A stretch of 64,000 nucleotides of DNA, from assembly GCA_964460115.1 (NCBI GenBank), contig CAYWPR010000010.1, positions 55,275 through 119,274 of the forward strand. Direction: 5' to 3'. Each line of letters begins with the position of its first letter. The stretch's first letter is position 1. Both the position numbers and the translations under genes were made by a program. Under the pieces are notes generated by a model. The model had not been told where the DNA came from and searched no databases. It was given only the letters and a program-made list of their open reading frames with translations. Below, piece by piece: positions 1-8,402 of this stretch. Source of the DNA: JAEUJZ01 sp964460115. GTDB lineage: Bacteria > Myxococcota_A > Polyangia > Palsa-1104 > JAEUJZ01.

Positions 1-2
1 CC

Positions 3-812
3 CGAGTGGACAGCACCCTGCCGGCGGCGCTGCTCGCGCCGCTGTCCGATCCTGCGCTGCCTACGCTGCACGTGTTCGCCAGTCTTCCGACGATGCCGAA
101 TTTGGCTGAAATTGCCGAGACGATTCATCCGTTAGGCGCTTCGGCATCTGAGCGCTTGCATGCACAAGCGACCCAGCCGGCGCTGCAGCGTTTACCCATC
201 AATGAAAAAGCCACGCAGGCCAAACTGGATGCGCTGAGCCCGACCGTCATGGCTCCCTCTACCCCGACCGCGGTGTTGCCGATGCAAAGCGCCGCCTCTC
301 ATACATCGACCCTGTCTGCCCATCCTTCATTGATTGAAATATCGACGCTGGAACCTCTGCCGCTGGGCAATTCGGAACAGAAAGTTTCGGCCGAGCCGCT
401 TACGCCGCCGCCGCTACCGATTTCGTCGCCGCTGCTGCCCGTGCCGCCACCAATGCCCGCAGCGGCCGCCGCGCCGCCAGCCGCCGAAACGACGGAGGAC
501 GAAAAGCAGCGGGCGCCGCGAGTTTCGCAACTGATTGCAGCGTTGCAAGCGCAGCAGATGCCGCCGCCCGCTGCGTCGCCACCTGACGAACCTCGACGGC
601 GAATGTCGCCGGGGTTGATTGCGCCCGCACCCGACATTTTTGCGCCGGTCCAGATTATGCGGCTCTCAAGCTCGAATGAAACTCAGGTTGCACCCGCCGA
701 ACAGCGAGGCGCCCTGGCCTGGGTGTTACGCCATCAAGAAGCCGTCGCCGCACTGGCGGGCGCGCTTTTGGTCATCCTTGGAGTGCTCGTTTATCTGCTA
801 TTTCACGCCTAA
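3..812 (+). CDS. Pro/Ala-rich protein with C-terminal membrane anchor (5' truncated)
   Basis: The reading frame is open to the left edge of the window, so this is probably the C-terminal part of a longer protein; a GTG at position 6 is the first visible start but has no visible ribosome binding site. The visible 268 residues are low-complexity Pro/Ala/Ser-rich sequence, with a run of prolines around residues 130-150. They end in one hydrophobic segment (about residues 246-266, core AALAGALLVILGVLVYLLF) two residues before the stop. This is a tail-anchored layout, as seen at the end of many myxobacterial signalling proteins where a disordered linker joins a cytosolic domain to the membrane. 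No catalytic domain is visible, so no function is assigned. Confidence 0.6.
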   Translation, partial: RVDSTLPAALLAPLSDPALPTLHVFASLPTMPNLAEIAETIHPLGASASERLHAQATQPALQRLPINEKATQAKLDALSPTVMAPSTPTAVLPMQSAASHTSTLSAHPSLIEISTLEPLPLGNSEQKVSAEPLTPPPLPISSPLLPVPPPMPAAAAAPPAAETTEDEKQRAPRVSQLIAALQAQQMPPPAASPPDEPRRRMSPGLIAPAPDIFAPVQIMRLSSSNETQVAPAEQRGALAWVLRHQEAVAALAGALLVILGVLVYLLFHA

Positions 813-814
813 GC

Positions 815-846
815 CAGGCGTTCGAAAAAATTTTTCGAACGGCCTG
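815..846. repeat. Inverted repeat after the first gene, terminator-like
   Basis: The arms CAGGCGTTCGAAAAA and TTTTTCGAACGGCCTG pair almost perfectly, with one extra C in the right arm and a single A between them. It lies three bases after the stop of the first gene and 60 bases before the next start. The stem ends in an A/T run but has no U tail beyond it. It could therefore be a transcription terminator or a binding site for a dimeric regulator. Confidence 0.45.
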
Positions 847-905
847 TAATAACCAGGGCCGCCGCAACCTAAGGATGAGAACCGATCCTTTTGTGAGGAG
901 AACCC

Positions 906-1622
906 ATGCCATCGTCTTGCGAGACAAAAATTTTGAATACGCAGCCCGTCTGCTGGCAGCGAGTCGTGCACACGTTTACGCAGCGCGAAGAAAAATTCGT
1001 ATTTCGTCCGCTGGACGAGGACGACATCGCCAAAGTTGCGGAACTGTACCGTCGCTACTATTCGCATCTATACATGACGACTCGGCACGATTTTCATGAC
1101 GAAAATTTTTACCGCGCCGAAGTTGCCCTGCTTTCCAATTGGACCGAGGATGCGGCAAAAAAGCTGTTTTTTATCGGCGTCATTGAGCGAGTCGCCAACA
1201 AAGAAATTGTCATGGCCTTTGGCGCCGTGCGCGATCGCTACGATCGGGTCGTGCAAAGCTTGGCAGTGGTTGTAAAGCCCGAGCATCGCGGGCAGCACAT
1301 TACCCGCCATTATTCGCGTTATATGGATGAGCTTTTTGAAAGCTCGGGCGCCGACTGCGTCTGGGGCACCATCGATGCCAAGGACGTCGCCGCGCAGCGA
1401 ATTTCCCTGCATACCGGCTGCCAAGTCGGAGGGTTTATGCCCGGCGTATTTCGCTGGTCCTTTGATCGGCAAACTTACTATCGAGATATGCTGATTTACT
1501 TTTATAAGTACTATAACGGCGCAGAAAAATACTCGACGAAGCCGGCGGATTGGGTGGTGGATCGCACCTGCTACGAAAAGATTCAAGAACTGCTACAGCA
1601 GGTCACTCCGCAGGACAGCTAA
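906..1622 (+). CDS. GNAT-family N-acetyltransferase
   Basis: A 238-residue protein with the GCN5-related acetyltransferase fold. The core strand and acetyl-CoA loop are visible at about residues 115-135 (QSLAVVVKPEHRGQHITRHY, a variant of the Q/RxxGxG/A loop). The final part has the usual GCQVGGFMPGVFRW turn that follows the last helix in this family. The N-terminal 30 residues look like an extension. The substrate cannot be inferred. The ATG is preceded by AGGAG with a five-base gap, which supports this start. The gene ends convergently with the methyltransferase at 1619-2299, the two stop codons interlocking in CTAA. Confidence 0.75.
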   Translation: MPSSCETKILNTQPVCWQRVVHTFTQREEKFVFRPLDEDDIAKVAELYRRYYSHLYMTTRHDFHDENFYRAEVALLSNWTEDAAKKLFFIGVIERVANKEIVMAFGAVRDRYDRVVQSLAVVVKPEHRGQHITRHYSRYMDELFESSGADCVWGTIDAKDVAAQRISLHTGCQVGGFMPGVFRWSFDRQTYYRDMLIYFYKYYNGAEKYSTKPADWVVDRTCYEKIQELLQQVTPQDS

Positions 1623-2299
1623 GATTCGGCGATTTCGGTTTCCGTCTCGCGGCAGGGCACGCCTGGGACGCAGGAATCATACAGACTCAGCGCTGGGCTT
1701 CCGATTTGTCGGCGCCGCAGCCAGTTCTCTTTGGGAAATTCCAGCCCGACGGCGCATAAAACGATAGGGCGGCGCCGCGCAACGGCATGCAGCCTACCCA
1801 AAACTTGGGTCATCATCTTGCCGTTAAAAGGAGCGTATAAAAAAAATACCGAACCATCGAGCGCGACATCAGCGGCGTCGGCATGAAAAAAAGTGACTTC
1901 GTGCAGGGCCAGTTCCTCAGCATATGCTTTGGCGCACTTTACAAGCGGCGCCTGAATTTCGATGCCGCAAGCACGCGCGCCGGAAAGCAAGTGGGCCAGG
2001 ATGACCACCCGCCCAAGGCCTGCGCCAAGGTCCACAAGCTCGTCATCTTGTCGCAGCGGTACGTGCTTGACCATCGCCAAAATCTCGTCCACCTCGCAGG
2101 GCCAATAGGGCACCGCACCGGGCGGTAGATTCGCAATGTCCGGTGGCGGCTCTGAAAAACCAAGCAGCTCGTCGGTAAAAGCGTCGCGTGCAAAAGGCGA
2201 GACGGCCAGAAGCTGTGTCCAAAGTGCCGCGCCGCGCAGTGCACCCGACTGTAGCGCCGCACGGGCCACGCGAGCTTTTCGAACGAGATCTTGGTTCAT
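1619..2299 (-). CDS. Class I SAM-dependent methyltransferase
   Basis: A 226-residue protein with a Rossmann-type methyltransferase core. Motif I is VDLGAGLGRVVILAH at about residues 89-103, followed by an acidic strand end (CGIEIQAP) that would hold the SAM ribose, and an ADAADV motif near residue 140. The N-terminal 80 residues are helical and may form a substrate cap. The substrate is unknown; the layout resembles small unassigned methyltransferases. It is the last gene of a minus-strand run (5842 to 1619) with the FAD oxidoreductase, exporter and crotonase, 43 bp after the crotonase stop, so co-transcription is likely. The end overlaps the GNAT gene by four bases. Confidence 0.75.
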   Translation of the reverse strand: MNQDLVRKARVARAALQSGALRGAALWTQLLAVSPFARDAFTDELLGFSEPPPDIANLPPGAVPYWPCEVDEILAMVKHVPLRQDDELVDLGAGLGRVVILAHLLSGARACGIEIQAPLVKCAKAYAEELALHEVTFFHADAADVALDGSVFFLYAPFNGKMMTQVLGRLHAVARRRPIVLCAVGLEFPKENWLRRRQIGSPALSLYDSCVPGVPCRETETEIAES

Positions 2300-2342
2300 G
2301 GCGTAGCGTTTTCGAAAAACCGCGCGGCTTTCTCACCCCGCT

Positions 2343-3158
2343 TCAGGTTCCGCTAAACTCCGGAGGGCGCTTCATAAAGAAGGCGCTCATGCCTTCCATA
2401 CAATCTTTGCTGCGCAAAAGTTTCATTTGCTCGACCACTTCGCCTTCCAGCGCTTGCTCCAGACTGCCATCGAGCGCCGCGTAGACCGACCGCTTGATGG
2501 CACGCAAAGCCAGCGGCGCGCCTTGGGCCAGACGCTGCACAATTTCAAAGGCCGTATCAAAGTCGCTACAAATGCGGTTTAAAAGGCCGAGCCGCGCGGC
2601 TTCCTCGGCTTCGATGGCATCGCCAAGCAGCATCATCTCTAGCGCCTTGCTGACGCCGATGAGCCGCGGCAAGGTATAGGTGCTGCCGCCATCGGGCATT
2701 AAGCCGCGCTTCACAAATAGCTCGGCAAAGCTCGCTCGCGTCGTGCCAAGGCGCAGGTCACAGGCCAAAGCCAGGTCGCAGCCGAATCCCACCGCCGGAC
2801 CGTTCAAAAAAGCCACCACCGGCTTTTCGACACGCCGCACCGCGCGTATTAGCGCATGAAAATGCTGCCGCATGTGCTGTTCCCCAACAGAGCCTACCGC
2901 CGCATCATCCGCCCCCTGCAGCGATTGAAATAGGACCATTCCGACTTTCAGATCCAGGCCAGAGCAAAACGCTTCGCCGCGGCCGCTTAGCAGCACCGCG
3001 CGCACCGCTTGGTCACGACCGGCCGCGTCAAGCGCATCTACAAGCGCCGTGCAAAGCTCAAGGGTTAAGCCATTTTTCGACTGCGGACGATTTAGCGTCA
3101 AGCAGCGGATGGCACCTTTATTGGTCACTTCCAGATCGGAAAAGGCTATATCGGTCAT
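2343..3158 (-). CDS. Enoyl-CoA hydratase/isomerase family protein (PaaG-like)
   Basis: A 271-residue crotonase-fold protein. The oxyanion-hole region is visible (SGRGEAFCSGLDLK near residue 65 and NGPAVGFGCDLALACD near residue 120). The section FAELFVKRGLMPDGGSTYTL is followed by PRLIG. At the two positions that carry the hydratase glutamates in rat crotonase this protein appears to have Asp (GFGCD) and Phe. The MPDGG segment instead resembles the aspartate of PaaG-type isomerases, so isomerase-type chemistry on an acyl-CoA is more likely than simple hydration. The start codon overlaps the stop of the upstream AI-2E-type gene in ATGA, suggesting translational coupling. The acyl-CoA substrate is unknown. 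Confidence 0.85.
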   Translation of the reverse strand: MTDIAFSDLEVTNKGAIRCLTLNRPQSKNGLTLELCTALVDALDAAGRDQAVRAVLLSGRGEAFCSGLDLKVGMVLFQSLQGADDAAVGSVGEQHMRQHFHALIRAVRRVEKPVVAFLNGPAVGFGCDLALACDLRLGTTRASFAELFVKRGLMPDGGSTYTLPRLIGVSKALEMMLLGDAIEAEEAARLGLLNRICSDFDTAFEIVQRLAQGAPLALRAIKRSVYAALDGSLEQALEGEVVEQMKLLRSKDCMEGMSAFFMKRPPEFSGT

Positions 3159-4318
3159 GGCACCTCTTTGGCCTCTTTAGAGGAGGCAACTGGGTCTACG
3201 GAAAATTGTTCGGAAGAGGTCGCAACGGTGCGGCCCTGATAAAACGGAGTCTCGGTATACATATCGATAAGACGCGGCAGCACAACCTTTAGCACCGCCG
3301 CCACGGGCACCGCCAAAAGCAGCCCGGCGTAGCCGAGTAGACTGCCGCCTAGACTTAGCGCAAAGATCACGCCGACGGCCGAAAGGCCAATGCGCCCGCC
3401 AACGGCGCGCGGAGTGATGACCACTGCGTCTAGTAGTTGCACCGCGCCAAACGTCAAAAGCACGCCTAAAATCGGTGTGGCGCCGCGACTGGAAGCGCTA
3501 AGCAGCGCCATGGCCAGTGCCAAAAGCAGTCCTATCGAGACGCCCACGTAGGGCACAAAAGCCAGAAATCCGGCGGTGCAGCCAATGACGATGGCCAGCG
3601 GAATGCCGGTTAACGACAAACCTATAGAGTACAGCGCCGCCTGAATTAGCATGACGGTAATCTGACCGCGCAGCCAGCCGCCAAGCGCCACTTGAATGTC
3701 ATGCATGACGGCGCTGGCGGTCAGTTGATGCCGCGGTGGAACCAGGCGGCGCAGGCCATCTGTCATGTCGGGCATATCCATCAAAAAGGACACCGCGAAG
3801 ATCGGCACCAGCAGCACGGCAAGGACAATGCGAAAAAATCCCGCAACGCTAAGCAAAGCCGAGCCGACAGCCCCGGAAATCTCACCCGCGGCGCCACGCG
3901 CCCAATCGCCCAGGCGGTCGGAAAACAGCCGCATGTAGTCGTTTACGCTGGCGGCGCGGGTCTTTAGAACTTTTCCCAGCATCGGCAGCACTCGAGTGTC
4001 GAGGAGCTTTTTGTAGGCGGGAATTTGCTGCGCGAAATGATCAAATTCCTGACTGACCAAATGCGGCAAAGTCAGAACAATCGCCGTCAAAAGTCCGACA
4101 AAAGTCAGAACCATGCCGACCACCGCCAGCCAGCGCGGAACGCCGCGCGCTTCCAGCGCCTGGACTGCCGGATCCAGCAAAAACGCCACGACCAGGGCCA
4201 CGCCCACCGGCGCCAGCACCATCGACAAGCGCGACATCACGGTCCACGCCAGCGAACAAAGAACGATGTACAGAAGCAATCGAAACAAAAATAGGGTTAG
4301 GCGGCGATCGTCTATCAT
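3155..4318 (-). CDS. AI-2E family transporter (PerM-like membrane protein)
   Basis: A 387-residue polytopic protein with about seven to eight hydrophobic segments. Two lie at the N-terminus (residues 8-50), one pair follows (60-90), and a long amphipathic soluble stretch (residues 95-150) comes before the C-terminal bundle. That order is typical of the PerM/YdiK/TqsA family. The C-terminal half carries the family-like GFLAFVPYVGVSIG and the LGYAGLLLAVPVAAVLKV end. Family members export autoinducer-2 or other small solutes, but the substrate here cannot be told from sequence. It starts nine bases after the stop of the FAD oxidoreductase and overlaps the crotonase start by four bases. Confidence 0.85.
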   Translation of the reverse strand: MIDDRRLTLFLFRLLLYIVLCSLAWTVMSRLSMVLAPVGVALVVAFLLDPAVQALEARGVPRWLAVVGMVLTFVGLLTAIVLTLPHLVSQEFDHFAQQIPAYKKLLDTRVLPMLGKVLKTRAASVNDYMRLFSDRLGDWARGAAGEISGAVGSALLSVAGFFRIVLAVLLVPIFAVSFLMDMPDMTDGLRRLVPPRHQLTASAVMHDIQVALGGWLRGQITVMLIQAALYSIGLSLTGIPLAIVIGCTAGFLAFVPYVGVSIGLLLALAMALLSASSRGATPILGVLLTFGAVQLLDAVVITPRAVGGRIGLSAVGVIFALSLGGSLLGYAGLLLAVPVAAVLKVVLPRLIDMYTETPFYQGRTVATSSEQFSVDPVASSKEAKEVP

Positions 4319-4327
4319 GCTCCCGTA

Positions 4328-5842
4328 TTATCTCCGCTTGCCCGTCGAGCGCCATCGGAATTTGGCCAGACGGGCCAGCCAGGTGACGGCTTCTTGCGGG
4401 GTTAGATGTCGAAAAATCTGACGATATACTGCGGGATGGCGCGCTGCGGTGGCCAGCATGAAGCGCACAAAGCTCGGCGCATCGACTTCGTCCTGCAAAA
4501 AAGCGGCGTAGGTCGAATCGCCCTGCTCCAAAAGTGTGGCAAAGGCCGCGTTTAAAAGCTGGTTGATGGCATTTTGATGCGCCAACGCGTCCTCGACCGA
4601 AGGCATCATCATCAAAGTCAGCCCGCCCATCACTTGAAGCGCCGGCGGTTCAAGATTTGTCCACAGCGCATGCAGAGTGGAATGTTCCAGCTCGTCCTTG
4701 GCAAGCAGCCGAATCAGCCCCTGGCTGATGGGCCAGAAGGAACGAATCATCGAACCAAATCCGCAAAACGTCAGCGGAGAATGACGCGCCGCCGCATCGC
4801 CAACTAGTAGCACGCGCCGATTCGGAGTCGCTGGCATGGGACCAAGCCGCGTGTAGGCCGGAATATAGCCATAGGTCGGCCGTACAAGCTGCAGGGTTCC
4901 GCTTTTATAGCGCGGCAGGGTGCTAAAAAATCGCTCATACAGGCCGAGAAGCGGATGCTCTCCGGCGGCAATCGCGTCACGAAGCTGCTCTGCGCGCTGG
5001 TAATAAAAAAGATAGATGGTCATGGCGCCTGGCTTTGGCGCTGGAAAGCCTTCCCAAATGTGCTGCTGCTCTTCTTCTATGCCCTCGGTGGTGATTAAAA
5101 TCTCACCGACTTCGGGATCCAGTTCTTGGGGCGCGGTGCCTAGGGTCAGCCCCTCCATTACGCCACCCACCGTTGGACAGCACAAATCAAAGCGGGCGTG
5201 CGGGCTGTGGGCGCCAAGCGCGTCGATAAATAGCCGCGCAAACATTCCGCGTCTCTGCGCTGGCGCCGCCACCGAAGCAGTCTCGACATACACGCCGTCG
5301 TGCGCGACACGATATCCCGTCAGCGCATGCATCTCCAAAAGCGTCGCCCCGGCATCTAGGGCAATTCGGCGCAGACTTTGCAAAAAGGCAGCGGCATCGA
5401 TCACGCAATCCAAAACATTGCGCACTGGATAGGCCGGCCCCTCGGCAAATCGGCAAATGCCGATGCGGTACTGCATTGCGATGAGTGCGTCGACCTCTTC
5501 CTGCGTAAAAAGGCCAGAGACGACAAGCGGCAAAAGCTCGCGCTTTGAGATGTTCCATTCGCGATGGCCAAAGCCGATTCGTCCTCGATCAAAGACGCAG
5601 ACGCGAAGCCCGGCGCGGGCCAGAGTTGCGGCATAAATAAGCGACAGGCCGCCTCCAGCCAATACGACATCAAATTGCGGCACAGACCGAGAAAGCTTGC
5701 TCAGATCGCCTAGCTCACCTCCCGAGCTCGTCAGTGCATGCGCGCGGCTTTTAGAAAAACCCTGCTCCAGGGCCAAAAGATGATCTAGAGCATCGAGCCC
5801 CGAAAACGCCGGGTTTGGCGGCCCATCTGCGCCTTGTTTCAT
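4328..5842 (-). CDS. FAD-dependent oxidoreductase, lycopene cyclase / geranylgeranyl reductase-like superfamily
   Basis: A 504-residue flavoprotein. The dinucleotide-binding motif is FDVVLAGGGLSLIYAATLA at about residues 56-74, followed by the strand-end acidic residue in VCVFDRG. A second FAD contact is VLLVGDAAARHSPLTFCGFG near residue 360. A HREWNIS segment after the Rossmann fold is a hallmark of an uncharacterised flavin dehydrogenase group related to lycopene cyclases. The longest ORF begins at 6013, but its first 57 residues look non-coding. The ATG at 5842 has AAGGA upstream and leaves room for a divergent promoter region, so I prefer it. It heads the minus-strand run down to 1619. 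The exact substrate (carotenoid, prenyl or quinone-like) is not known. Confidence 0.72.
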   Translation of the reverse strand: MKQGADGPPNPAFSGLDALDHLLALEQGFSKSRAHALTSSGGELGDLSKLSRSVPQFDVVLAGGGLSLIYAATLARAGLRVCVFDRGRIGFGHREWNISKRELLPLVVSGLFTQEEVDALIAMQYRIGICRFAEGPAYPVRNVLDCVIDAAAFLQSLRRIALDAGATLLEMHALTGYRVAHDGVYVETASVAAPAQRRGMFARLFIDALGAHSPHARFDLCCPTVGGVMEGLTLGTAPQELDPEVGEILITTEGIEEEQQHIWEGFPAPKPGAMTIYLFYYQRAEQLRDAIAAGEHPLLGLYERFFSTLPRYKSGTLQLVRPTYGYIPAYTRLGPMPATPNRRVLLVGDAAARHSPLTFCGFGSMIRSFWPISQGLIRLLAKDELEHSTLHALWTNLEPPALQVMGGLTLMMMPSVEDALAHQNAINQLLNAAFATLLEQGDSTYAAFLQDEVDAPSFVRFMLATAARHPAVYRQIFRHLTPQEAVTWLARLAKFRWRSTGKRR

Positions 5843-6048
5843 CCCAGTCCTTGCCGGAATGCTTGCAAATGCAGCAACGGTGCGCGGAAAACGTGACTTC
5901 AAAGCATCGCGTAGCACAGACCCTCTTTTCTTACTGCACGGGCGCAAAAGGTTATGCGAAGATAGGCGCGAATGCGAATCCCTGTGCCCATGCATGGGGC
6001 TGCCCATTTTCAAGAACTACTTCAGCCACTTCCAGGTGACAACGCATC
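5843..6048. promoter_or_regulatory. Divergent intergenic region with a 12-bp palindrome
   Basis: This 206-bp stretch separates the divergently read FAD oxidoreductase and TPR methyltransferase genes and should carry both promoters. A perfect palindrome CCCATGCATGGG lies at 5987-5998, about 50 bp before the methyltransferase start. It could be an operator or chance. No convincing -35/-10 pair was identified. Confidence 0.3.
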
Positions 6049-7683
6049 ATGACTAGCACTGCCCCCGCTGAGAAAAATCCCGCTGAAGGATATTTGATCG
6101 AATCAAGCAAGCGGCTGTCCGATTCGATGCTGTGGAATCTGCAGCGCCAGTATTACGATCAGCGTGGTCTTAGCGCCTGGGCGTCGGGAGCGGTCCCTTC
6201 TTATGTGACCAGCAATCCGTACATCGCCAATGCCTACGCCCAAGTTGTGATGGCTTTTTTGCGCGATGCAGCAGCCGCGCCGCCAAGTCACAACGGTGCC
6301 TGCTTGTTAAAGCGCGACAAACCTATTTACATCGTCGAGCTGGCGGCTGGACATGGACGCTTTTCTTTCCTGTTTCTAAAAAAACTCCTATCGCTTTTGG
6401 CCCAATCGTCATTGCGTGACCTCAACATCCGCTACGTAATGACCGACTTTACCGAAAGCAATCTGCGCAGTTGGCAGGCCCAGCCGCTGTTTAAGCCCTT
6501 CATTGAATCCGGAGTCCTTGACTTCGGACTTTTCGACATCGAAAAAGATACCACGATCAAGCTGTGGTACGGCGGACAGCCTTTGACGGCAACCGCCGTT
6601 GAGAATCCACTTATCATCATTGGCAACTATATTTTCGATACCTTGACGCAGGATCTATTCCGCTTTGACAACGGACAGGTTTACGAGATGCGGGTGACCA
6701 CCTACCACTCGCATCAGCAGGCTCCGGATCTGTCAAATCCTGAGGTCATGTCGCAGTTCTCAATGACCTACGAACCGCATCTCATTAATCCTGCGACCTA
6801 TTATTCGGAGCCATTTCTAAACCAATTGCTTTTGGAGTATCGCGATCGTCTAAGCGATACGACCATTGCCTTGCCGACCGGCGCGCTGCGGGGCATTTTT
6901 CGGCTGCTTGAGCTTTCGGGAAAACGCTGCTTGCTGCTTTCTTCCGACAAAGGCTACACGCACGAAGATGAGCTGTTTTTCCTGACCAATCAGCACATCC
7001 AATTTCACGGCAGCTTGTCGATGATGGTGAACTTTCACTGCATGGGTTTGGCCCTTGGCCATCCGTCCATAGGCGGTCTCAGCATGGCCACCGCGCAGCG
7101 GCACATAAACCTAAAGACTGCGGGTTTTTTGGTTGGGGCCAAAGAGGAGATGTTTCGCGATACGCTGCTTTGTTTTCGCGAACAGATGGACGTCTTTGGA
7201 CCCTATGACTTCTACACGCTGACGACGCAGGCTCGGCAAAGCACGCAAAATCCCCAAATCGAACAAATTTTGTGCCTGCTGCGCCTAAGTCAGTACGATC
7301 CGAACTTGGTTCTGGAATTCTCCAAGGAATTGCTCGAGCAAGCACCGGCGCTGAGCGAGACAATTAAGCAAGAGCTATATCTGGCCCTACTCCGCTGCTG
7401 GGAGAATTTTTATCCCTTGGGGCGCGATCTGCCCTTCGAAGTGGCGCGTATCCTTTTGGCCATGCGCCGTCCCAAAGAAGCCGTCCTATTCAACCAGCAC
7501 TCGATTGAACTTTTCGGCGAACATCCCGTGACGCTGGGAAACATGGGAATCTGTTATTATCACGCCGAAGAGCCCGAAGAAGCACTGCGCTGCTTTGATC
7601 TGTCGCTGCACTTGAATCCGAATTATGGACTGCCCAAAGCCTGGAAAGCGCGCCTAAGCGGCGAAAAAGACCGTCAAGCTTAG
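6049..7683 (+). CDS. MidA-like SAM-dependent methyltransferase with C-terminal TPR
   Basis: A 544-residue protein. The methyltransferase core has motif I YIVELAAGHGRFSFLFLKKL (about residues 96-115), then IRYVMTDFTESNLRSW. IIIGNYIFDTLTQDLFRF (about residues 188-205) matches the post-II position where MidA-like protein-arginine methyltransferases read NEVLDALP. The Asn-Tyr-Ile-Phe-Asp variant suggests a related but different substrate. The last 90 residues form two TPR-like helical hairpins (PKEAVLFNQHSIELFGEHP, then TLGNMGICYYHAEEPEEAL). The start is preceded by AGGTG about ten bases upstream. It stands alone on the plus strand, convergent with the 2TM protein gene. Confidence 0.7.
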   Translation: MTSTAPAEKNPAEGYLIESSKRLSDSMLWNLQRQYYDQRGLSAWASGAVPSYVTSNPYIANAYAQVVMAFLRDAAAAPPSHNGACLLKRDKPIYIVELAAGHGRFSFLFLKKLLSLLAQSSLRDLNIRYVMTDFTESNLRSWQAQPLFKPFIESGVLDFGLFDIEKDTTIKLWYGGQPLTATAVENPLIIIGNYIFDTLTQDLFRFDNGQVYEMRVTTYHSHQQAPDLSNPEVMSQFSMTYEPHLINPATYYSEPFLNQLLLEYRDRLSDTTIALPTGALRGIFRLLELSGKRCLLLSSDKGYTHEDELFFLTNQHIQFHGSLSMMVNFHCMGLALGHPSIGGLSMATAQRHINLKTAGFLVGAKEEMFRDTLLCFREQMDVFGPYDFYTLTTQARQSTQNPQIEQILCLLRLSQYDPNLVLEFSKELLEQAPALSETIKQELYLALLRCWENFYPLGRDLPFEVARILLAMRRPKEAVLFNQHSIELFGEHPVTLGNMGICYYHAEEPEEALRCFDLSLHLNPNYGLPKAWKARLSGEKDRQA

Positions 7684-7698
7684 TTTAAGTTTCGCACT

Positions 7699-8274
7699 TT
7701 ATTGTCCGTCGATTTTTTCGAGTTTTTCGTCGATTTTTCGTGCGGACAGCGCCAATAACTTGGCGGCCCCGGCCGACACAGAATCGCCAAATTCCCGCGA
7801 GCTTTGTTGTAACTGCTTGGCCAGCATCCGCTTCTGCGCGCGACGACGCAGATCATCGGGGTTGGGAAAAAGGACGCCGCGCAGGTGCAAAAGCAGCCAG
7901 GTCGTCCACAGCACCATGGGCAGCGCCAACCACAGCGGAGTTCCGGTCCACACCCCCGTAAGAAAAAGGAGTCCATTTAGCGATGCAAAAGCGATAAAGT
8001 GCCCAGTCAGACGCCGATAGCCCAGTTGATGAATCTCGTGCTCGGCGGTCAAAAGCCGCTGGTCGACTTCGTACTGGGCTAGCGCGGTCGTCGCCTGCGC
8101 TTCGGAATAGCCAAGTTCCCGCGCGGTTTCGATAAGCTCACCGCGCGTAAAGCCATTTCCCTGGGTCTCACTCGCCCCGGCATCCGGAGTTGCCAGTCGC
8201 TGCACGCGGCGCAGCACTTCATGCGCTTGCTGCTGGCTGTAGTGTCTTTTCGAAGTTCGATCTTGCGACGCCAT
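7699..8274 (-). CDS. 2TM domain-containing protein
   Basis: A 191-residue protein. Residues about 5-60 form a helical stretch ending in an LGYSEAQATTAL segment, which looks like the small helical domain often found before 2TM domains. Then come two close transmembrane helices (HFIAFASLNGLLFLTGVW and LWLALPMVLWTTWLLLHL, about residues 92-130) and a basic, amphipathic tail. The longest ORF starts at 8376, but the ATG at 8274 fits the divergent arrangement with the amidase better. Role unknown; such proteins are usually small membrane accessories. Confidence 0.6.
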   Translation of the reverse strand: MASQDRTSKRHYSQQQAHEVLRRVQRLATPDAGASETQGNGFTRGELIETARELGYSEAQATTALAQYEVDQRLLTAEHEIHQLGYRRLTGHFIAFASLNGLLFLTGVWTGTPLWLALPMVLWTTWLLLHLRGVLFPNPDDLRRRAQKRMLAKQLQQSSREFGDSVSAGAAKLLALSARKIDEKLEKIDGQ

Positions 8275-8402
8275 ATATATTTCAGTCTGCCCCACGCGAT
8301 TTGACGCGGCAAGCCGCGAACAAGCTGCGCACAAACGCGTACAAGATCGCGCCCTTGATGCTTGGCGTTGCGCCACAAGCGTGCGAGTATCGTTGCCTCT
8401 TC

